This document shows positions 48,963 through 61,298 of a DNA stretch of 64,000 bases, one piece after another (position 1 is the stretch's first letter; the number at the start of each line of letters is the position of its first letter). The DNA is taken from contig NC_088299.1 of the NCBI RefSeq assembly GCF_032854445.1, positions 18,347,608-18,411,607 on the forward strand. Direction: 5' to 3'. Made by a program: the position numbers and the translations under genes. The notes under the pieces were generated by a model, which was not told the origin of the DNA, did no database searches, and was given only the letters and a program-made list of their open reading frames with translations. Source of the DNA: Liolophura sinensis (taxonomy: Eukaryota; Mollusca; Polyplacophora; Chitonida; Chitonidae).

Positions 48963-49200
48963 GTTGAAACTGTCATCAATTTAAAACAAGCCACCAAAGA
49001 AGTAAAAATTATATAAAATACATAATACAGTTTTCAATGCTGTTTGAAAGATATAAGGAATGGTCTGATGAGTGAAATCAGAATTCAAATCGTGTTCCGT
49101 GCTAGTATATATGTAAGTTATCGATAATAAAATATGTATCTCAGTTGCGCTTTGATTGCAACAGTTATGTATCCAACGTGCATGGCGTCCTGATTGAACA
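48963..49200 (+). repeat. Dispersed repeat R1, 3' half, in FoxF intron
   Basis: AAAACAAGCCACCAAAGAAG, CAGTTTTCAATGCTG, GATGAGTGAAATCAGAATTC, CGATAATAAAATATGTATCT and TCAGTTGCGCTTTGATTGCA follow R1 order. It may belong with the 5' half at 48597, separated by about 230 bp. Confidence 0.7.
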
Positions 49201-50206
49201 CGATAAAGATGCCAGCCCCCCCGGGTTTATGTGCGTCTACAAACATTACAAGGCAAGACTTACCTTGACGGATTGAAAATTTTACATTAACTCGAAATAT
49301 AACAGCAATATCATTGAAAAATAATATAAAAAAAAACTGAAATCTGAAACTGACCTGGGTTTATTCCATTATACTTGCTAATTTTCCTGAACAACAGTTT
49401 TACAAATTTGAATATGAAACTTATTTATTTAGTTTTAAAACCATTAGTTCGCAGATCAGTTGAGAACATTCAGGCCCAATGTCAGCGCATGAATTTCATC
49501 TCCAAACTTCTTTGGAGGTTCGTTTGGTTCCAACAACACCATTAATGGAACATAAGCAGCGTAAAAAGCAGGATTTCCGCTTCATACAGCAGTCACAGGG
49601 TGCGGGCTGAAGTTAACCGGGACAATTCACTGCATTGTGTCGTCTAGCAAAGGCATAGCATTTAAAACAACAAGTGTCTATAGTATATGATTCAGTGGGA
49701 AACCAATTTCACGTGTGTGTGAGAAGTATTCATGAGAAGTGTTCATGCCAAATAGTAAGAAGCAGCATATTGTCATTTTGATATAATTCATCTTTGTGAA
49801 GTACTAATACTATAGATGTAAGACTTAAAACACAGAGAGAAAAAACAGAGCAGCGAAGACGGTGTAATAATTGACAAATGGTCACACGTAACTGATGTAA
49901 TTTATGCCTCTTGTCATTTTACCTCTGTCAGGGTTTTAGTCTAACTTTTCATGTAAATACTTGCACGTGTCCGAGCCCCATGGTTTCAGCAGGATTACGT
50001 TATAACAATTACTGCAATTCATTCGATGTCACTGGTATAGAATGATTCATACTGAACATACAAAATGTTAAAACAATGCAAAGAAACTACACATTTCTTA
50101 ATTTGATGTTTCTGCTTTTTCTTTTATTACTAATTTAATGAGCTGGAGTCCAAAATATGTTACTTCATGCCACAAACATATCAGATCGGTTTGTTCTCTG
50201 TTGTAG

Positions 50207-50346
50207 GTTTACGTTCGGTGGCGGACTCTGTCCAGGCACCCCCGGGGACCTATGAGGGTAAAGCGTACATCCACTACGGTGCAGAGGGGATGAATGGGCC
50301 AGTCTGGCACACCAACTACTCGCCACAGTATTCCCGGAACGGATGA
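50207..50346 (+). CDS. FoxF: FoxF terminal coding exon (exon 2)
   Basis: Preceded by a pyrimidine-rich tract and acceptor TTGTAG at 50201-50206. Joined to the final G of exon 1 it completes GGT (Gly) and reads 46 more sense codons to TGA at 50344-50346, giving 385 residues in total. The peptide begins LRSVADSVQAPPGTYEG and ends with a Tyr/Asn-rich segment (WHTNYSPQYSRNG). Local GC is much higher than in the surrounding intron, and the frame fits the donor exactly. As I recall, vertebrate FOXF1/FOXF2 also have one intron in the C-terminal coding part and a small last coding exon, so this layout may be ancestral. The C-terminal sequence itself is not conserved with vertebrates, so the exon call rests on splice sites, frame and composition, not homology. 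Confidence 0.85.
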
Positions 50347-51630
50347 CTATATCCCCGGGGTACAAGCCCAGACAAACTACACTCGACTTTATCATAGACA
50401 GTATAATACCAGTTCCATGGAAGGACAATAAATATTCGTGGTTGGTTGATGATATGTATATGGCCGACTGCATCGAGACAGTGTAACTGAGAGACTGATC
50501 GACCAGTGAGTTTCGCCAGTAAGGATATTTAAGCAATTTTACTGATGTTTCTATAGTTTACATATTAATGTAATCATGTATAAATAATGTTCCACTGGGC
50601 ATGTTGATACCAATTTGTCAGTTTTGTCTCTTCCGCACCTTCGGTGTATACAAAGTATAGTTAAGATGTAGATGGGATATGGTGCACAAGATACCGTACC
50701 CTCCGAACCAGGACTGTCTACCACTTCATCGCAGAATCCTGTAAAATGTCAATTTTCTCGGCTAATGGATAAGCTTAATTTGGTTTGGCAACCTGTATTT
50801 GAACACGTTTGTGTCGATGCGTTTAAGCTTACAATCCAATCCAAGCTTGCATCATGTACATTTCTATATAGGAAGACCAACGCTGGCCGAACCTCGTATA
50901 TATGTGACCCCCTGAAACACAACAAACCCATAGCCAATGAGGCTTTAAATCAGATTTTGTATAGGCGCGGTGGTTTCGCCCCGACTCAGTTTTCTCCACA
51001 CAGAGGCATCAAGTTCTTTTATAGGTTTGGTAGTGCCGTGCCCAGTTTATTCCGCCCAACAACTTTACCACCGACCTATTAGGGAAATATGCTATGTTCT
51101 CAAGTACAATATAGTGTATGTCCTGAGTGACTTTGCGGGAATTTATTGTGGGATTTCCATATAACTCATCATCCATTAGTCGTACTGTCCGTCGTATAAA
51201 AAGAACTGTCCATTGTCACTTTCTGAATACCTGTAAATCGTACTGTGTTTGCTGTATGCTCAGAAGTATCGACCATACCAGAAGGTTATTTAATTATAGC
51301 TAACTATATCCGGATAAATATATTCATTAAGCTACAAAGTGTGACGAAAATTAGCGGTGGCCTGTTGGAATTCTGACCATATAATCTATTCCTGTCCGAT
51401 TCAACTGTGTCTTGAATTTTATATACGGATGACCGATTGGAGTTTATTGCGTTGATTTCATACCCTGACGATTTGACACACAGTCAAATGTAAAGTTGTA
51501 TATCTAAATAATCCGAATATTTTAATGATGTGTTTTTATATATTAAAATATCGAATGCAACCCATGTGTATATCCAGAGTGTTTCATTACATGTAAAGAT
51601 TTAAAAAATAAAATGGCTCTATTTTTCCCA
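50347..51630 (+). other. Probable FoxF 3' UTR with candidate poly(A) signals
   Basis: After the FoxF stop there are AATAAA hexamers at 50427-50432 and 51607-51612. The first lies only about 80 nt after the stop, so the second, in an AT-rich stretch, is the more usual position for a long 3' UTR. An open frame of 136 codons (50672-51082, +) sits in this region. Its product resembles nothing I know and I do not call it a gene. Where the transcript really ends cannot be told from the sequence. Confidence 0.45.
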
Positions 51631-53949
51631 TTTATCAAATCATGACTGTACTGTGTGACGTCCCTTCTGCATGTGCTTGCTCAGTCGTGTTACATTAAAT
51701 ATTTACGTAAGATGAATGCTTGTATGCCAGCCACCAGGAGATTCGGGGCGAATGGTAGAGATGGTTTATCAACACATTTATTATTGTGTTTTGTCTCCTG
51801 GAAGTGAATGCACATCAAAAAAATCACACCATGCAGAATATTGTCTTATCTAACAAGAAATGTTATAGTATAATGGAGAGTCCGCTTAGACATATAGTGT
51901 TCCAAGCGCCATACAACAGCCCAGTCTCTTCCCCCTAACTCGGACTGCAAGCTCTGTTATCTTGATTAAACAAATGCGCATCTTCCTGACAACTATGCTG
52001 TGGACTACAAGATCTTCATCTGGGATTTTCACATAATATATCTGTTTGATCTTAAATTCTACAGCGTGCACTCTTGGCGCTACCTCGCAGACAAATTTGT
52101 TTTTCTAAAGATTCGGTATTCTTTTGATAGCAAAAGGATAGGTCAACACATTTAGGTAAAGGCGATAAATTTTTGATTACATATGTTGTCAAATGCCACT
52201 AAGAATTTGTCGAATAGAATTTCGATTACTAATTCCTGCACATTAAACACATACACGTATAAAGATGAAATGAGCTCAGTTGTAGGCCATAACCACTCTC
52301 TAAGTTACTAGAAGAAACAATATTTTCTCAGATGCGCATTGAAAAAAGTGCTATTTTCAGCCTACAGTCAGATCTTCCGCGTCCTCTGACGACTTCTTGA
52401 TTCCAGATCGTCTTCAGTTATAGTTACCTGTCTGAAAATGGCGACATCGCCAACGTTCTTGCGAACGCCTATTTACAGGGTACTTCTTAACAAATGCCTC
52501 TAACATGTTGGAGTTCCTATCCGGACACAGTTGCTCCAAACTGCTCACATCGATCTTTGTCTGGTGAAGCCTGAAATGATAGACAGGTAAGTTTGTAAGA
52601 TCGGTATGTAATACCTGATGTGTCCTTTACGGTAGATGACTGGGAAAGGAGTGTCTGATATGAAATCTAGAGAAACTAAAGGGTTCAGAGCTATCTATGC
52701 TATCTATATAAAACCTGAGAGAGTCAATCAGAGAGGTTCTTGTCAGTCTTTTTTGCAGTTTTACACAAGGAGGATCGGTTGAAATCAAGAACAAAATGAT
52801 GTAAACTACATGTTTTGGAAGGCGTTTTGCTGAGCGAATCATAAGTGTGCGCAGTTGGGGGATGTTCTTCCCAGTAATCAGATAAGTGCGTGCGTGTGTG
52901 TGCGTGTGCGTGTGTGTGCGTGTGCATGTGTGCTTGTAATTCATCAGGACACGGCTTTTTCTGCATCCCGGCTACACCCAAACCTCATTGTGAGATTGGA
53001 TACCACATGTGTGTGTATCCACTTAAATACCCCTCCGCTCCCCCAGATACAATTGTCTACCGCCTTTCCGATCTGGAATTAACAAGCCGTAGGAGGACGC
53101 GGAAGATCCCGACTATGAGCTGGAAATATAACCTTTTTCAATGCGCATCTGAGAAAATATTGTTTCTTCTTGTAACTTACAGTGTCAATCATCAAGCATT
53201 TGGTGGCCAGTTCCTGTAGCAACATAGATGTGCTGCACGCTGTCGGCTCCGCTGTAGGTAGGTCTATTATAGCGCCCGTGTCGAGGGCCTCCGTGAAAAC
53301 AGCTGGGCAACCGCAGCGAAAGACAACACCGACGATTCAGCCCCAGAGAGAGGTAGAACAAACGTTTTGTTTGCCTTGTCTGTTATACCGGCCTTCAGAC
53401 CTATCCACCGACCAGGGTATGGCAGTAATTATGCCCTTTGTAAAAGAGCCAAGAGGGCGTAATCTCTTCCGCTTCTCTCTTTTGGTCATTGCGAATCGCA
53501 ATAGTCGCCTGCACCTGCATTCGATTCATGTGCCTCGGGCTATTTGAAACTCATCCACTACAGAAGTTGATGTCATGGTAAGATTTGACGTCCTCTCTGA
53601 TAAAGAAAAAATGGGAATCTCGGCAAATTATAATATAAATGGCCATTATTGCAAAAATAGAGAGATATGAAACAAACGCTCCAGAGCTTATGAAACTTCA
53701 TATTTTTGCAAACACATTACGGTGTACAGAGCATAGATCACATCAACAAATACAAAGCTTCAGACGCAAAGCATTTTCCGAATTTCATTTTCCACTAGAT
53801 CAAAAGCTTAGCCTGTATGAGCATCACAAGACATAGTTACGGGTGACCATTTGTAATCAGGTTGTTTAAGTACATCAAACCTCGGTATGCTGCTTATAAT
53901 TGTGAATTGTCATTAAATTAATCGTTTCATAAAAGGCATGCGTTGTGGA
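51631..53949. other. Intergenic downstream of FoxF; TG/CG-rich simple repeat
   Basis: Contains an alternating purine-pyrimidine run (GTGCGTGCGTGTGTGTGCGT-type) at 52886-52937, a potential Z-DNA tract. Open frames up to 121 codons (53182-53547, +) have no recognisable product. Confidence 0.45.
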
Positions 53950-54620
53950 TGTTTTGCGGTAATTGATAGAGTCTGTTTATTGGGCAGATTTTACGCTGTG
54001 GTTTCTCTGGGAACGATTATGTGGTGTAGATGATCGCACTTGGTAAGTCAGCAGGATGCGATACCGGCCACCCTATCTCCGTACATGTGCAGGCGATCAC
54101 TCCATGAGAGGCCATACCAAGCCGCGCCCGTTTTCCCACTCCGTTCGTGTTTTTCTCTCAGGGAGTCCCCTAATATCAAACGACGTGCCTAATTGGGGTT
54201 AATTTCGCGGGGGCTATGATCAGTTGGAGTTTGTTCCCATGACGAACTTTACCACGGGTCGACAGAACTCCAGAGGCTGTGAGTTGCGCAATTGACGCTC
54301 TCCAGCGCCACACTGATAGTTTTAGGGATCGTTTAACGGCACCCGCGTTTTAAGCGACCGTTTCACGGAGAACAGTTACTGGTTCTGTTCGAGGGTGACC
54401 CGAGCACATGGCGAGTCTGCCGGACGACTTCCCCTACCGGAGCCGATTTTAACTCTGCTATCAGTTTCAAAGCGCTGATAGGTTTTATTCGAGTTTAATT
54501 ATCCACGCCATACTCTTCATTATGCTGTTAGCCCGCCGACGAGACCCCCGCGGAACACGTGGTTAGATTTTCACATGTGTTCTCGCCAATGACTAACCAC
54601 CGCCCAAAGTCAGAAACACA
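53950..54620. promoter_or_regulatory. CpG-rich island, candidate regulatory region 3' of FoxF
   Basis: The most CpG-dense stretch of the window. It has homeodomain-type cores (GCCTAATTGGGGTTAATTTC, GAGTTTAATTATCC), an E-box (ACACGTGG, followed by TTAG) and CACATGTG, no repeat and no recognisable protein. It may be an enhancer or the promoter of a gene beyond my ability to see; function is inference. Confidence 0.35.
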
Positions 54621-55267
54621 GACCTATTGCTGGATATAATGTTGTGTAGCTTACCGAACACCATTTTGGTCTTTACGTCGAAAGTGTGTTACTCTTTGAT
54701 CATAATTATTGTTCCTTCACGTTCATAATGAAGCATAGCAAAATGATTCATTCTGAATTCAGGAAGGTTTTCTGAAAGGACAAAACATACTTTGCTAGGT
54801 AAAGTTTATTTGTAGGATGTGAATATTTGATCGTGCCGAATTTACCAGCTTGTGGTATTACTACAAGCACATGCACAGATGTATCGACAAGAACCAGATC
54901 AAATATGACAAGAAATAGAACTCTTATAATCAGCCAAGCTGTAGATCTGAAGTCTCGTCTACAGGAGGTGAGGCGGAGATTTGGCCCATCACTGAAACGG
55001 AGTTTTTATCTAAACGCGATCGACACTAGACAAGCGAGTTATCTACCAGAACTCGAACCCACGACCGAACAAATTTTAGACATTTGTGGATACATTTGCT
55101 CACCTTCTACACTACAGTCGCAACACAGCTCAAGCTTGCTTCCAGCTCTTCAACACCAGTGTGTCAAAGAGTTCTCCCAAAATAAGAGAGAAAATTTTTG
55201 TTCTAACCTTGAAGGTTGTCTTGCCCCGAAAAATCTTTTGAACAAAGGTTAGAAGTATTTAGATTTT
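54621..55267. other. Intergenic, 141-codon open frame unrecognised
   Basis: An open frame on + (54827-55252) opens with TTG rather than ATG, ends just before a SINE, and its product resembles nothing I know. No other content seen. Confidence 0.3.
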
Positions 55268-55481
55268 TTTATTTAATTCATGTTTTACGCCAAGCGCTTA
55301 GGATATTTAACACACGACGGCGGCCAGCACTATGGTGGGATGAAACCCACGACAATTTGCAGGTTGCTGCCAGACCTTCCCAAGCACAGCTGGAGAGGAA
55401 GCCAGCATGAGCTGGACGTGAACTCAGAGCAACCACAATGGTGGGCGCTGGCGTCTTAACCCCATCGGCCACAAAGGCCCC
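55268..55481 (-). mobile_element. SINE-1, near full-length
   Basis: On + the order is the tail TTCATGTTTTACGCCAAGCG, GACGGCGGCCAGCACTATGG, ACCCACGACAATTTGCAGGT, GAAGCCAGCATGAGCTGGAC, the complement of box B (GTGAACTCAGAGCAACC), then GGGCGCTGGCGTCTTAACCC as the complement of the head. One deletion removes the GCCCGG inverted repeat. Confidence 0.9.
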
Positions 55482-55669
55482 AGAAGTATGTAGATACAAA
55501 TCCTGCGCAGGTCGTGTTCTAGGGCACTATTTCCTTCATCTTTAAATCAGGATTTGAAAGGATCCAAAACTGCATTAAATGGACCCAAATGAGAATTGGG
55601 GCATTTTCAGTTCGCTGTAAAATTTATGACAATACCAAAATCAACACTTATATCAGCTGTCAAGCAAAC

Positions 55670-55905
55670 TAGACGTTCCGGATCAATAAACGACGTTTAA
55701 ACAAACCAACAATGAACTAATAAAGTGAAGAGAACCAGTCTACGGTTTTCATTGATTTTGGAAAGACGCAAGGTATTTTCTAGGCAAATGAGTAAAATCA
55801 GTGTTCAAGTCGCGAACAATGCTAATATATATGTTGTCTACAATTACGTCTCACTTGCGCTTTGATCACAACTGTTCTTATGTCCAACGTGGCCACCGGC
55901 CGCGA
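55670..55905 (+). repeat. Dispersed repeat R1 copy downstream of FoxF
   Basis: AGACGTTCCGGATCAATAAA, TTTTGGAAAGACGCAAGGTA, CAAATGAGTAAAATCAGTGT, CACTTGCGCTTTGATCACAA and GTCCAACGTGG follow R1 order. Confidence 0.7.
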
Positions 55906-56805
55906 TAATTTTGGTCGTCTACAACCCAGTTTCCAGCATTTATTGTAGACGTAAAAATTATTTTGAAACTTTAGATGTAAAAAGTTAAACATTTATCGAC
56001 CAGCTTCCAGCTTAGTACAATCAATTTAAACGTTATGTTTTCTCTACACGTGTGGCTTCATGACATTATAAATTAGGCCTCCGATCTTCCACAAATCATT
56101 ACGTCAGTATTCACACTGTTGTATAGCATACCCGCGGGCTAAATAGAACTGACATTCGTAGTAAACAATAGCATATTTAATACTGGCGCTTGGCTGAGGG
56201 CCAGCTACATCCGGTCCAGTTTAGCTGCTGTTTACTATTGTTTACTCTATCAGGACAATACGGATGATCCCTAAATTACTCGGGCTAATTATGGAACATG
56301 TGATGACAGTTTATTTAAAGGTGCTGAGGGAGAGGGACAGTTGACGGACGGAACTCACCCGACCTGCTGACAGCCATCACCCTCTCTAACCGAACCCTTA
56401 ATCTCCGCCACACATGGAATACTAAAATGTTCTCTTTCTTCATTATGACTTGTTCATTGAGAGACGCCATCTTGTAAATCGATGTATGGAAAATCTTTAA
56501 CAATGCCGTGATAGTATAGCGTGGAAACTCAGTGCCATGAGAGCTACCTACTTCACTAAACTTTTTTGAAAACACGTTTCTTTACCACAAAGGCACTATG
56601 TGTCCACAATATCATTTGCAAACAAACGCACAAAGTGCGCTTTCCACGCGGCGTCAATTGATACAGTTATAAATCCTATCTTATACCTATGTCTCACCAT
56701 CGTTACATTGCATTTGCCAAAGGAACTCATACACTAGAACCAAACGACCAACAAAATTCCAAAATCAATCAGGTGTTTTTATATTACTTTTTATGACTCT
56801 TTTCT
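55906..56805. other. Intergenic, nothing recognised
   Basis: Short open frames only. Confidence 0.45.
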
Positions 56806-56975
56806 ATTTATTAATTGGTGTTTTACGGCGTAAACAAGAATAGTGCACTTATACGACGGCGGATAGCATTATGGAGAGAGGAAAAAGGGGCCCAGGAGGA
56901 AACCGGGGACCGGGAGGAGATCCACGATCGCTGGCAGACTTTCCTTGCGGCCGGAAAGGAAGCTAATGTGAGATG
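56806..56975 (-). mobile_element. SINE-1 fragment, diverged
   Basis: TTATTAATTGGTGTTTTACG, TTATACGACGGCGGATAGCA, ATCGCTGGCAGACTTTCC and GGCCGGAAAGGAAGCTAATG on + mark an old - strand SINE-1 with an internal G-rich duplication (GGAGGAAACCGGGGACCGGG). Confidence 0.85.
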
Positions 56976-58719
56976 CTGACACTTTTTTTTTAAAGATCTC
57001 AGACAAGGCGAATAGACACTGATAAGCGGATTTCTCTCACCAAACAGTTTCTCACAGAGTATTTAATGATGAATGTGTTTTTACTAAAATGTGTTAAATT
57101 TCGGTAGGAATCTTTTTAAATAAAACAAACTGATATATTTAATGACCATGGTCATGGCTTCCATCGAATCTCAACGGAAGTTCAACTTTCAACGGAGTTA
57201 TGTGGCGTTTCCTTTCAGGTGTCTTTAAGTACAGATGAGTTCAACATTTTCTTACTTCAGCCTGGTTGATATTGAACAATTCTAGATGTGACACTATTAG
57301 GCCCACGGCTTGGTTTGCAGAGACTGCATGTTGCTCCACATAAATATCTGTTTTACTGTCAGATTTCAGTAAATATTTTGAAACATGAGGCAAACGTAAA
57401 AAAAATTTTTCGATGGAAAACCTTCAAAATTTTAATCAATTTTTATTGATGTGCGTATGCGCGCATTACAAAATGCTAATGTAGATGTAATGATACTAAC
57501 ATGGCGACCGGGCTCACACTCTGGATTTTTTTTAGGGAATTCTCCACTTTCATTTCAAGAAAATGGTCCGCTTATTTGGTAATTTTACGATCGTTTATGA
57601 ATATTGAAGAAACATGAGAATGAATGAATGATTCCTGTGTCCCACATTGTGGCGATGTTTGTGGATATTTGATCAGATCGTAATATTTCCCCCTCGTATT
57701 TTGAAATGCTGTTTTTTATTTTGAGTACGATGCTGGGCTGAACCGAGTAGTTCATGCTTCAGATAGTTCCGGTCCATTGATAAAAACGGACCACCGACAA
57801 AACAGCGGATACTCTTATGAGCTTACAACCTGTGGGTTTTGCATAAATGTATATCAACTATTTTCCGTGAATGTAATCTACTGTTTTTCGACAGTTTCGT
57901 TCTCCTGTAGAAACAATCCCGGACAGCAGAATATAAATCTGTTTTAACGTGTGGAAAATTGGCGAAGGGAGGACGGTTAATTGTGAGTTCTGGTTGGACC
58001 TAGGATTTACAAGAAAGAGGCAGTGATGGGAGTGGTTGAACGCTGACCAGATGGCAGAAGGGAGAGCCCATGGGTTGGGGTGGTATGTGTGATCATGCAG
58101 GTGGACAATCCCAAACCTATCGTAGGAACCTTACCCAGAACTAACGATTCTGCCCAAAAGCCCATATGGTGTACGTTGTCCTGCCTTTAACAAACCGTTC
58201 ATATTTTCTTTGCTGATCGTGCACTTCAGAGCTGTTTATTGAGATTTTAGACACATTTTTGTTGTTTTGTTTTCTTTGCATTTTGCCCACAAGACCTTTT
58301 TTGACCTCCTCGGACAATCGTAGATATTTGACCCATGGGAATCATGTGACATTTCCAACTACTTCACATACGTTTGTGAAAACGTTTAGAAATGTTCGGA
58401 AAGAGGAACAGTATATACATACAACGTTTTCAAATGAGCGCTGTGGTATCAACTATCTGTCACAATTCAAAACATTATTATATAATATATTATATTATGT
58501 TATATTATATTATGTAATTAGTTATTGATTTGTTTCAAGACATGTAGGCTCTATTACATAATAGTTACACTGTTCACAACTCTCCTCACCTTCATCTATA
58601 AACTGTAAATTGTGTTAGCGTTAAAACTGCTCTCATGAAGCAAACAGTCTAACCAACAACTGTGAAGAAATATGTCAAGTGTGATTCTTACTTAGTCAAA
58701 TGCTTATATTATTAAATAG
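56976..58719. other. Intergenic; small TTATA-rich patch
   Basis: No gene recognised. A low-complexity stretch of ATATTATATTATGTTATATT occurs at 58470-58520. Confidence 0.45.
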
Positions 58720-58812
58720 TTTCCTCTCACCATAATGGTGACCGACGTTGAATAGGCAAAATATTCTTAAGTGCGGCGTAACACACCGATCAAATGAAGA
58801 AATAAATATTTT
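58720..58812 (+). mobile_element. SINE-1 3' fragment
   Basis: TTTCCTCTCACCATAATGGT, AAAATATTCTTAAGTGCGGC and GTAACACACCGATCAAATGA; strongly 5'-truncated. Confidence 0.88.
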
Positions 58813-59129
58813 TAAATATGTACAGTTTTTTCTTTTCTTTTTTCACTACAATTCTGTTTAGAACATACAGCACGTTGTTTGGTTTGGAACCTGAAATATT
58901 TCTGACATTTCTGATTTATTTTCTCCGTTTCGCTCTTGCTTAGTTTCATCTCTCAAAGGCCTTGTAAAAGCGCTGGTACTGGTACTGTTTGGGCTACAAA
59001 CATGATTATATATTCGTGATGATCTGAGGAGTGTAGCACTAGCTTTACAACATGCTATTCAGCATTGTTTTCTCGTGGAAATAAAATCTGTCTCCAATCA
59101 TTCCGCTTAAGCCCTGTGTAGCAGAAAAC
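58813..59129. other. Intergenic, nothing recognised
   Basis: No repeat or gene recognised. Confidence 0.45.
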
Positions 59130-59470
59130 TCGGCGGTGAATTCCCGGAATGAACTGTCGGATCCCGGGGGTCGCTACTTAAAATGACTGTCGCGAATTTG
59201 CCGTAGGAAACTCTCATTGCTGGCGTTTTACCACCTCCTTCGACAATTTTCCCCGTGTTTTACCACAAAAACCGCGCTGCCATAAGATTGGGTGTCAGAT
59301 CCGAGACCGGCCCCATGACATAACCCAAGACAATCAGAGTTTGGGGAAAAATCTGCGCCAGTTTTTGACGGTATTCCCGGAGCGCTGGTTCGGCGCCTTC
59401 CTTCCTCTCGGTTACAGCAGGGCCTGCACAGTGACGGGCGGATCGCATCACACCAGCTGTGGCAGCCCTG
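59130..59470. promoter_or_regulatory. CpG-rich island, candidate regulatory region
   Basis: CpG-dense block (CTCGGCGGTGAATTCCCGGA, CGGAGCGCTGGTTCGGCGCC) in an AT-rich setting. No recognisable protein in any frame; a 97-codon and a 63-codon frame overlap it on opposite strands. Function is inference. Confidence 0.3.
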
Positions 59471-61298
59471 TGCTACCTACACTGTACATCTACATATACA
59501 ACTACATTATGCTCCACGGTAGAGATGCAGATATGTTAATAATTCTTCATTTTCACTTCGTTCGTAGATGCAAATTTAACCAAATACTGTTTGCTTTGGG
59601 CTTATTGAATGTACCTTGCCAGTCCAATATATGAACTACTGACAAGAAATTCATCTAACATTTGACGTGTAACAATTGGCTTTGTCTGCACCATTTGCAG
59701 ATAAAACTGTCGCTTTTGGGGGCGCTTTAGGTCGGTATGATATTTCGTGGTGAAAGGCAGTTGTTCTGACGATACGATGACAGGAAATTCAGTTTACATG
59801 TATTTTATTTGTGTATTAACTAAATTCTTCCCCAGTATTTTCAGATAAAGATGCCTACTGGGTAGGTTTGCATGATTTCTTCATGGTGAATCGCAATGCA
59901 TGTGGCTGAGATAGGTTTGCGACATAGCCGATCCGCTATTATGCTCTCCATTCTACAGAATGGGTTTGTTTCGCATCTGATCATGTGACTGCGTATATTA
60001 TCCGCAAAAACCTACAGAAATCTTCCAAAATTAAGACAGTGTCTTGTCAGTAATTCTTTTATAGTCGTCGTTAATGCTTCGAATCTCGCAAATACATGGC
60101 AACTACGTAGGCAACTTCCACATGTTTAAAAACTTGTACTTTTTAAGATTTTAAACTTCTACTGACGAGCACGTTTTTAATATTTGAAGTCTATAACGGC
60201 TGCGTAGGCATTTTTCACACGGAACAAAATCAGCATTTGTCAAACTCACCAAAAACAGCAATAAGTCATCTCGGCTTTATCACAAAATATCCAAATAGTT
60301 TAGACAGATTCCTCGGACTGGTTGGTCGGGAGTTTTGATGTGCAGATCTGCAGGTTTATACTAAGTTGTCAATCTCGTCTGGCGACGTACATCATGTCCG
60401 ATTCCACACTGAGTTTTTGGCAGAGGTAAGTCAATCATTTCGCTATGGACCAAACATCATTAAAATCTCTAAATTTCTGAATGATAAACATGATGCTCAT
60501 ATAACCGATTTATGGCTTTTTCTTGCCTGAGATATACATATATTTCATACTTTCTCCCATAAAAATTAAAGGAGCTTTCTTTTACAAGACACGTGGCTTA
60601 TTTTAAGGACATTATTTCACAATGTAAGTTTCTAAGTGGCAGAGCTGTCCCTGTGGTATGGGTGTGGTTAGTGAGGGATATCCGTGGATGAGATGACCTC
60701 GGCAATTCGGTAACCCACGTGGTCCTTTACAGGAGATGTGGGTTGTGCCTGTCAGGCCACCCATGCTTGTATCGGCACACATGATATTTCTACAGACTGA
60801 GGCAGCACATTGTGTTTTACTGTTCTGGAAAATCCCAGCTTTGCATCCCGCTGAGAAACTAGTTGATATGCAAACATTACATTGTGTATCGGTGTTAATC
60901 TGTGAGTAGATTTAACCTAGCGAATGGATTTTTTACAGCTAGACCAATGTAACGTTCAATTCCCACATTTATTGTTTTTATGAAATGAGCGTGCAAAGCC
61001 GTCCCCATGCATGAAATCCTGCCATACACCCAGAAAATGGTTTATCAGAGAAAGAAACCCTTAACTTTTGGAATTGTGCCAAAAGCAAAAAATCAATGAT
61101 TTATTATGTTGTGTATGTTGGTGTGTCATTTTCTTTTGTCTTATATCACCTTTGCACATCTTTAGTTTCCATCGATTTACAAATTCAACAACGAATCGTC
61201 CCTTTGAGCGACATGACAATCGTTTCCAAGCGCCAGTCAACAAAGAATGAACGCTACGCTGGCGAAACAGTGATTGACGTTAAACAAGATTAAAGGCC
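59471..61298. other. Intergenic, nothing recognised
   Basis: Short open frames only; a GC-balanced patch lies at 60640-60790. Confidence 0.45.

Larger units (their letters stand above)
40952..50206 (+). other. FoxF intron, about 9.3 kb, phase 1
   Basis: Begins GTAAGTCACC and ends CTGTTGTAG. If it is retained, translation continues for 25 codons and stops at 41026-41028 with a short alternative C-terminus. It is AT-rich and contains a (TTA)n run, a 22-bp duplication near 43181-43222, five 25-bp units at 45496-45620, a 97-bp duplication at 46304-46488 and three copies of repeat R1 (47562-49200). A GC-rich island at 41449-41515 has splice-site-like borders. I see no other gene on either strand inside it. 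Confidence 0.85.
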
